Origin: Proteromonas lacertae
Lineage: Eukaryota > Sar > Bigyra > Opalinata > Proteromonadidae
Length of the DNA: 27,777 nt
Assembly (NCBI GenBank): GCA_002245135.1
Contig: NGBS01000361.1
Span: 1-27,777, forward strand
Direction of reading: 5' to 3'
Shown: in pieces, positions 22,881-27,777 of the stretch
Position numbering within the stretch: the stretch's first letter is position 1
Layout: each line of letters opens with the position of its first letter
Made by a program: the position numbers and the translations under genes
Notes under the pieces: generated by a model
Databases searched by the model: none
What the model was told of the DNA's origin: nothing
What the model saw: only the letters and a program-made list of their open reading frames with translations

Positions 22881-25813
22881 GGGAATAGTTTATAAGATCG
22901 TGGAAAGAGAGTAATTAACTTATCAAAATTCGAACCATCTTCATACGCAATATAACATTGTAAATAGATTGAACTATATTCATTCTTACTAAATGACAAT
23001 ATATATTTTATTATCGAATTGACTGTCTGTTTAGCAAAACCAGTTCGAAATAAACAATATGCATAATTCCCCAACATCTGTAATAATTCATTTGAATCTG
23101 CATGGTGTTTATACGAATAACAAAAATTATACCAAATCAAAGCTTGTCTTAAGGCATAAACAGCATCATTTAATCTATTATCATCTATTTCTGATTCACT
23201 TTTCAGTATTAAACCATATAATAACCAATAATTGTAATTATTTGGAGATAATATTATTGCACTACGAATATATTTTTCTGACATTTCATAATACTTTATA
23301 CTATTCAATTATCATTATATAATATATATATTTATACCTATAATAATGTTTAGCTAATTCAAAATAACATTTACTATTGAATGGACTTTTCCTTCTAATG
23401 CAATCTAATAATATCCTTTTTGTCTTAGCCAAATTAACTGAACTCAATGAACACCAAATACAATCATATAATCGTGGATATATTACTTGATTGTTTGGAT
23501 CATTTATCATTTTTTGCACTTTTAATTGAAATTTGTTTGGTGGTTGTAATACCTGCAATTTTGAAGAAGATGAAGATGTGTTTGTAGATGTTGGAATTGC
23601 ATTTATTAATGGATGTTCTGGTCTTATATTGATAGATGGTAATTCTTCAATATCTATTCTACTTTCATAATAATTATTGTTATTATTCTTTTGTTTTTTA
23701 CTCTTCTTCTTTGATTTACTTGTCGATGTTGTTGTATTTGATGATTGTTGTTGTGAAGGTGGTTGAGGAGGTGATATATGACTATTATTATTGTCTTTTT
23801 TATTATTGCTATTCTTGTCTTTCTTACTCTTATTGTTGTTAATTGGATTTGGAGTAACAGCAGGTTCTGTTGTTTTATCTTTGTCATTTGATTTGTCTTC
23901 TGTTTTATTATTCACATTATTCGTTTTTTTTTCATCCGTTTTTTTTTCTTTACCTTTTTCTTCATCTTTACAGTTATTATTATCAACAACGATTTCATCT
24001 TTCAATATGTCTGTAGTTGAAGAGAATGAAGACCTATGAGATGTGGTGGTAGAATTCTCTATCGAATTATTCCCTTTGTTTTTTTTATTCTTCTTCTTTT
24101 TATTCTTGGCAGGTTTTAACATTCCTGCTAATGAATTATCCTTTGAAACAGGAGGTAATGGTGGCTTGGGAGGAGGAGCATCTGGTTTAGGCTCAATTAT
24201 TATTGCACCTGGTATTACTGGAATTGTTTCTGATTTATTATTATGTTTTGATTGTTGTTGTTGTTGTGTTATTGGAGGTGATGAAGGTGGAGGTGTTATT
24301 GGGTTATGTCCAACAGGAATATTCTTCACTTTATTCTTCTTATTTCTTCTTTTTGATGATTTTGTTTTACCTTCTAATTGTTGTTGTTGCATTTGCATTT
24401 GTTGCTGTAATTGCTGTTGTTGTAATAACAATTGTTCTGGTGGAATTAATTGACCATATTGATCGTAAGGTTGTTGCATCTGTAAATAATACAAAGTCTC
24501 TTCATCCAACATCATTTCATTGGGTGGTAAAGGTAAAGGTGTTTGTTGTTGTTGTGATAGATCTAAAGAATCATATCCATTACTATAATTCATTAATTGA
24601 ATTGAACCATTTCCACTATTTGTATTACTATTACTGTCTATGTAAGTATCACCTTGATTTCCTATCATCTCATCATTATAATACAATGGAAAATCTAATG
24701 GAGCAATTGGGATCATTTTACTCTGTGCAGAAGGTACGGATGATGTTGTATTAGCAGATGTTGGAGTTGTATTTGCTATTTGATTTGTTCCACTTATTAA
24801 ACCATCAGTATTACTGCTAGTTGAAGCTGTTGTTGTTGTTGTTGTTGTTATTGTTGTTGTTGTTGTTGTTGTTGTGTTATTTACAGTTGGTATTATTGTG
24901 TCTTGGGATGGTTGTGACTGGGATGGCTGCTGTATTGGCTCTGTAGGAAATAATATATAATTATTAGAATAAGATATTGGTTCAGTATCTGCGACAGGAA
25001 TATTACTAGAATCAATAAGATTTGGAGTGTTATTAACACCATCATAATAATATCCATCGAGCATAGTATTTGGAGTAATACCTTCAACATTTGTCAGAGG
25101 TTGTTGAGATGTAGAAGATGATGTTGATAATGTAGGTAAATTTCCTTGATAATAATATTGATCAGACAGTCCATTGCTGTTTGCTTCTGATAGTAACATC
25201 GTTGATGCTTGTAAGGCTTGTAACTCTTCGATTGATGTGATTAATGTTTTATCAAACACATTGATATTTGGTTTCTTATATTCATATTCATCAGGTGATA
25301 TTTTCCACAATTCATATGTTGGTATATTATTATAAAACATCAGTGATGATGAATTTGGTTGATTTGGTGTATTTGGAGTTGGAGTCAATGACACTGGATA
25401 AGGTGACGATAATAATGATGGAGCAGAGAGTGGAGTAGTTGAAATAGAATGATTGATGGGTGGCTGTATAAAACGGTGAAAAAGTACCTGTTTTTACATA
25501 CAAACGAACTTCACCAGTATTTAGCTTATGCAAAGAGTCAATGTCAATCACTTCTATCTCATTATTTAAATACAATTTTGGAGAAGTAAGTGACAAATCC
25601 AATCCAGTGTATAAGTTATACCTATAGTGCAATAATTATTATAGATTATACTGTTTTACAAAATCTTCTATCAGCATTTCCACAGTTGGAGGACTCTATA
25701 AAAAGAGTAAGAAAAGTGAATTTAAAATAGTTAAAGAATGGTATATATACAAAATCACTCCAATTAATTGAGATAATGATATTTTCGTCGTTCAAAGATA
25801 GCTTAGCTCTCAT
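21365..25813 (-). CDS. Ubl-like / low-complexity / TPR / SGNH-hydrolase-like protein
   Basis: Six exons (25751-25813, 25652-25695, 25498-25621, 23338-25463, 22880-23300 and 21365-22828; introns 30-55 nt) give 1,413 residues. Residues 1 to about 77 (MRAKLSLNDENIIIS...PKLYLNNEIEVIDIDSLHKLNTGEVRLY) look like a ubiquitin-like or coilin-N-like fold. A region of about 550 residues rich in Q, T, N, S, P and K follows, with polyT and polyQ runs and Lys-rich clusters. Helical repeats of TPR type then span about 750-1180 (NYNYWLLYGLILKSE, ARYDDAVHTCRRWLFA). The C-terminal domain has GDSH (about 1211-1214) for the SGNH block I Ser, and DKVHIHP (about 1386-1392), matching the final Asp-x-x-His block. The Ser and His candidates are present. 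An Asn/Gly oxyanion pair is less clear, so hydrolase activity is uncertain. The 3' end converges on kinase-LRR copy B. Confidence 0.7.
22845..22875. repeat. (TA)n microsatellite in an intron
   Basis: A long AT/TA run fills most of the 51-nt intron at 22829-22879 of the TPR/SGNH gene. Confidence 0.9.
24835..24874. repeat. GTT/TTG trinucleotide repeat coding polyT
   Basis: A nearly pure GTT run on the plus strand encodes a polythreonine tract on the minus strand in the TPR/SGNH gene. Shorter TTG runs nearby encode polyglutamine. Confidence 0.85.
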
Positions 25814-25904
25814 GAAAAGTGAAAATGATTTTTATGATAAATATTTGTTTAATCAAACCAAACTTAATCAAGGCCTCGTTTTATTTTTAAAATTTGAATT
25901 TTGA
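25814..25904. promoter_or_regulatory. 91-bp divergent intergenic region (TPR/SGNH gene / PEX19)
   Basis: Start codons at 25813 (minus) and 25905 (plus) face away from each other. No element is recognised; called from layout. Confidence 0.35.
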
Positions 25905-26911
25905 ATGAGTGAAGAGCCAGAGATTAAACAAGAGGATGTAGATGAAGTTTTAAATGGTATAACAACAAGATGATGTATAAATATAGAAGTAATGGAGAAT
26001 AAAAGAGAAAGAGTAAGTATTATTGAAGAAGAAAGTATTTCTAAAATTAAATTTTATGTAAAATAGAACTAAAAGAATCTACTGATCCATTGGTAGATGA
26101 TGTTGTTAGAGTATTTATTTCTATTATTCTTCTCTCGTTAGAATATGACATCTGTTATTGAAACAGTAAAAAATCCAGAATATGCTGAAGCATTGAATGT
26201 AACTTTAGATAGATTAAAGAATAAAGACCAAGATCCAACTGAAAATCCAATAAATTTAGGTAAGAAAGAAGTTTCAAAAAGAAGGACAAATAATAGATAC
26301 GCAAATTGCACAAACATTAATTGTATATAATAAAATAATAATATTTATTAGGGATTAAATGAATCAGCAAAGAAAATGGAAGGTTTAGATCCATCTCAAG
26401 TTGAGTCAATGGGAGAAGATATGATGAAACAAATGATGAAACAGTTTGAAAAGATAGGTGAATCAAATGATTTCAATAAAGTAATGGACGGAATGGTATA
26501 TATATTCATATTCTATTACTTTCTCATATGAACCAACTGCTATCTAAAGAAGTAATGTATGAACCAATGAAATTGATTTGTGACGAATTTCCTACTTGGC
26601 TTGCCATAAATCAAACTAAGATGGATACTGAGACTTATGAAAGATATGGAAGAATGTATCAATATTATCAACAGATAGTATATGTTTATGAAAGTGAACC
26701 AGGCAATTTTCAAAGATTAACTGAATTGTTTGAAGATATGCAGGATTGTGGACAACCACCAGCAGATATAATAAAGAAATTAGCACCAGAATTGGAATTT
26801 TCTGAGGACGGCTTGCCTAAATTCCCAAATCTTGGTGCAACTCAACAAACAGCTGGTGCATTTCCTGCAGGTATACCAGCTATGCAAAGGGTGTATAATA
26901 ATGTAATTTAA
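25905..26911 (+). CDS. PEX19: Peroxin-19, peroxisomal membrane protein receptor
   Basis: Seven exons (25905-25956, 25987-26034, 26067-26110, 26142-26259, 26297-26322, 26352-26495 and 26528-26911) give 271 residues. PEX19 is the cytosolic chaperone that binds new peroxisomal membrane proteins and docks on PEX3. The C-terminal domain aligns well with human PEX19: MNQLLSKEVMYEPMKLICDE against MQNLLSKDVLYPSLKEITEK, then QDCGQPPADIIKKLAPELEF against QDLGHPPKELAGEMPPGLNF. The N-terminus is acidic, as in the family. It ends in RVYNNVI with no CAAX farnesylation box, which animal and yeast PEX19 carry and some protists lack. Six introns are 29-37 nt; five are ordinary GT-AG. The one at 26496-26527 starts GT but has no AG at the point where the frame and the family alignment require the join. 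Exon 5 is only 26 nt. Confidence 0.9.
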
Positions 26912-27092
26912 TATGTTTTGCTTGTTTGTTTCAAATGAAAAACAAATATAGTCGTTTCATTCAAATTCAAAATGCTGTTTTCTTGTCTTTGCTTTGTTTT
27001 TGACAAAATCAAACTAAAAATCTACTCTTTTTTTCCCGGTATATTTTTCTTCCAAAAATTATACATATTTTTCAAATATAGAAATAGACCAC

Positions 27093-27394
27093 ATGATTAC
27101 AAAGGTTATCCAGTATATTAAATAGCAATACTCATTTTATAGATCATCATTATTAATGACCATACTTTATCAAGGCATAGAGAAGAGTTAGAGAGTTTAA
27201 GGTTTGAGTGTTTATTAGGTTAGATACTGAATGGCCATGTACTGTATAGAATATTTTATTTATATATAATATAGGGAAATCCCGATATATCATTAATACA
27301 GATTTGTTCTTCAAAATACATTTTTTTATTTCAGACTTATTACCTATCAAAACTTCCTGATGATTTAATAGCAGCGTTACATAACAGACAGTAC

Positions 27395-27434
<40 letters not shown>

Positions 27435-27777
27435 AGAATATTAAAAGTGGAGTAGGTATTAACAATGATCAGAAACTATTAGAATGTAAATATGAAATAG
27501 AAATAAATGGAGTGTTTGAATTAAACACTATTAGTGATACAAAGAATGAAAAGCATTTCCGTGGTTTGGATAATTTAGTTGAAAGTTATTTAAATATAGA
27601 AAATTTCAAATTAAAAATTGATCATTCATTATGGGGACAACATTATTTAACATCAAAACAGATTTTGTATTTTTTTATTCATTTAATTATTTATTTGTTT
27701 ATAATAAATAGGTATGGTTGTGGAGATGCATGGGCTTCCAGAGAATTATTTGTTTATTTTTATTCATTGTATATTTA
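27093..27777 (+). CDS. DEDDy 3'-5' exonuclease domain protein (WRN-exo/EXD2-like), partial
   Basis: It is cut by the right edge. The family signature is clear: Exo I LDTEWP (Asp and Glu metal ligands), GNPDISLIQICSS, Exo II SGVGINND, GLDNLVESYL, then W..(x)n..LTSKQILYGCGDAWAS for Exo III with the Y-x3-D of the DEDDy class. Enzymes of this group remove nucleotides from 3' ends of DNA or RNA. Clear introns are 27105-27142, 27244-27274 and 27667-27711. Two joins are not clean. Around 27218-27222, FECLLG and LDTEWP are one base out of phase. The TA-rich intron at about 27391-27436 joins one base out of phase with any GT-AG border. The gene may be decaying, may use an odd splice, or may carry sequence errors. 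The start at 27093 is the ATG that keeps the upstream frame open and is tentative. Confidence 0.7.
27394..27430. repeat. (TA)n microsatellite in an intron
   Basis: A pure TA run of more than 30 nt inside the second long intron of the exonuclease gene. It is a likely site of length variation or sequencing slippage. Confidence 0.9.

Noticed and set aside
24043-24453. Long plus-strand open frame (136 codons) rich in Leu, Gly and Cys
   Set aside because: It is antisense to the low-complexity part of the TPR/SGNH gene; its composition mirrors polyQ/P/K codons on the other strand.
26260-26284. A 22- or 25-nt intron in PEX19
   Set aside because: A 37-nt intron (26260-26296) with the usual TAG end keeps the same phase and fits the size class better.
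1-27777. tRNA, rRNA, CRISPR arrays, reverse transcriptase, integrase or transposase genes
   Set aside because: None was recognised by eye on either strand; the short inverted repeats near 13800 have no linked transposase and no visible target duplication.
1-27777. A ciliate-type code with reassigned TAA/TAG/TGA
   Set aside because: Frames end cleanly at all three stops and none is needed as a sense codon inside a conserved domain.

Overview
The window is compact, strongly A+T-rich nuclear DNA from a unicellular eukaryote that I cannot place in a lineage. Almost every coding region is cut by very short introns. Most are 26-45 nt, start GTAT and end TAG, and many carry TA or TAA/TTA runs. The standard code fits: TAA, TAG and TGA all end frames. 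A TTAGGG-type telomeric repeat lies inside the window. PEX19 implies peroxisomes or a remnant of them. Neighbouring housekeeping genes often face away from each other with only 57-111 bp between start codons.

Left part (1-6620), housekeeping: a USP9X/USP24-like giant deubiquitinase (minus strand; its catalytic part lies beyond the left edge), a small PHD-finger protein (plus), and an RRM plus two RanBP2-type zinc fingers RNA-binding protein of FUS/TAF15 architecture (minus).

Middle part (6732-21230), accessory: two copies of a pseudokinase-LRR gene bracket about 10 kb. The left copy is truncated and damaged; the right copy is complete (774 aa). Between them, all on the minus strand, are three P-loop NTPase genes of the Crinkler/RHS effector type. 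A short interstitial telomeric repeat flanked by hairpin-forming inverted repeats lies in the same interval. The interval ends with a plus-strand secreted/membrane-anchored protein with a beta-helix-like ectodomain. The combination looks like subtelomeric, fast-evolving accessory DNA. The two kinase-LRR copies are nearly identical over about 1.8 kb but diverged at both ends, as expected after gene conversion.

Right part (21365-27777), housekeeping again: a 1,413-residue protein with an N-terminal ubiquitin-like segment, a long low-complexity region, TPR-like helices and a C-terminal SGNH-hydrolase-like domain (minus); PEX19 (plus) with one intron lacking a GT-AG border; and a DEDDy 3'-5' exonuclease cut by the right edge (plus).

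Exon-intron models were built by eye from frame continuity and GT...AG borders. For the six models that lie wholly in the window and are intact, the exon lengths sum to whole numbers of codons. No tRNA, rRNA, CRISPR array or intact transposon was recognised.
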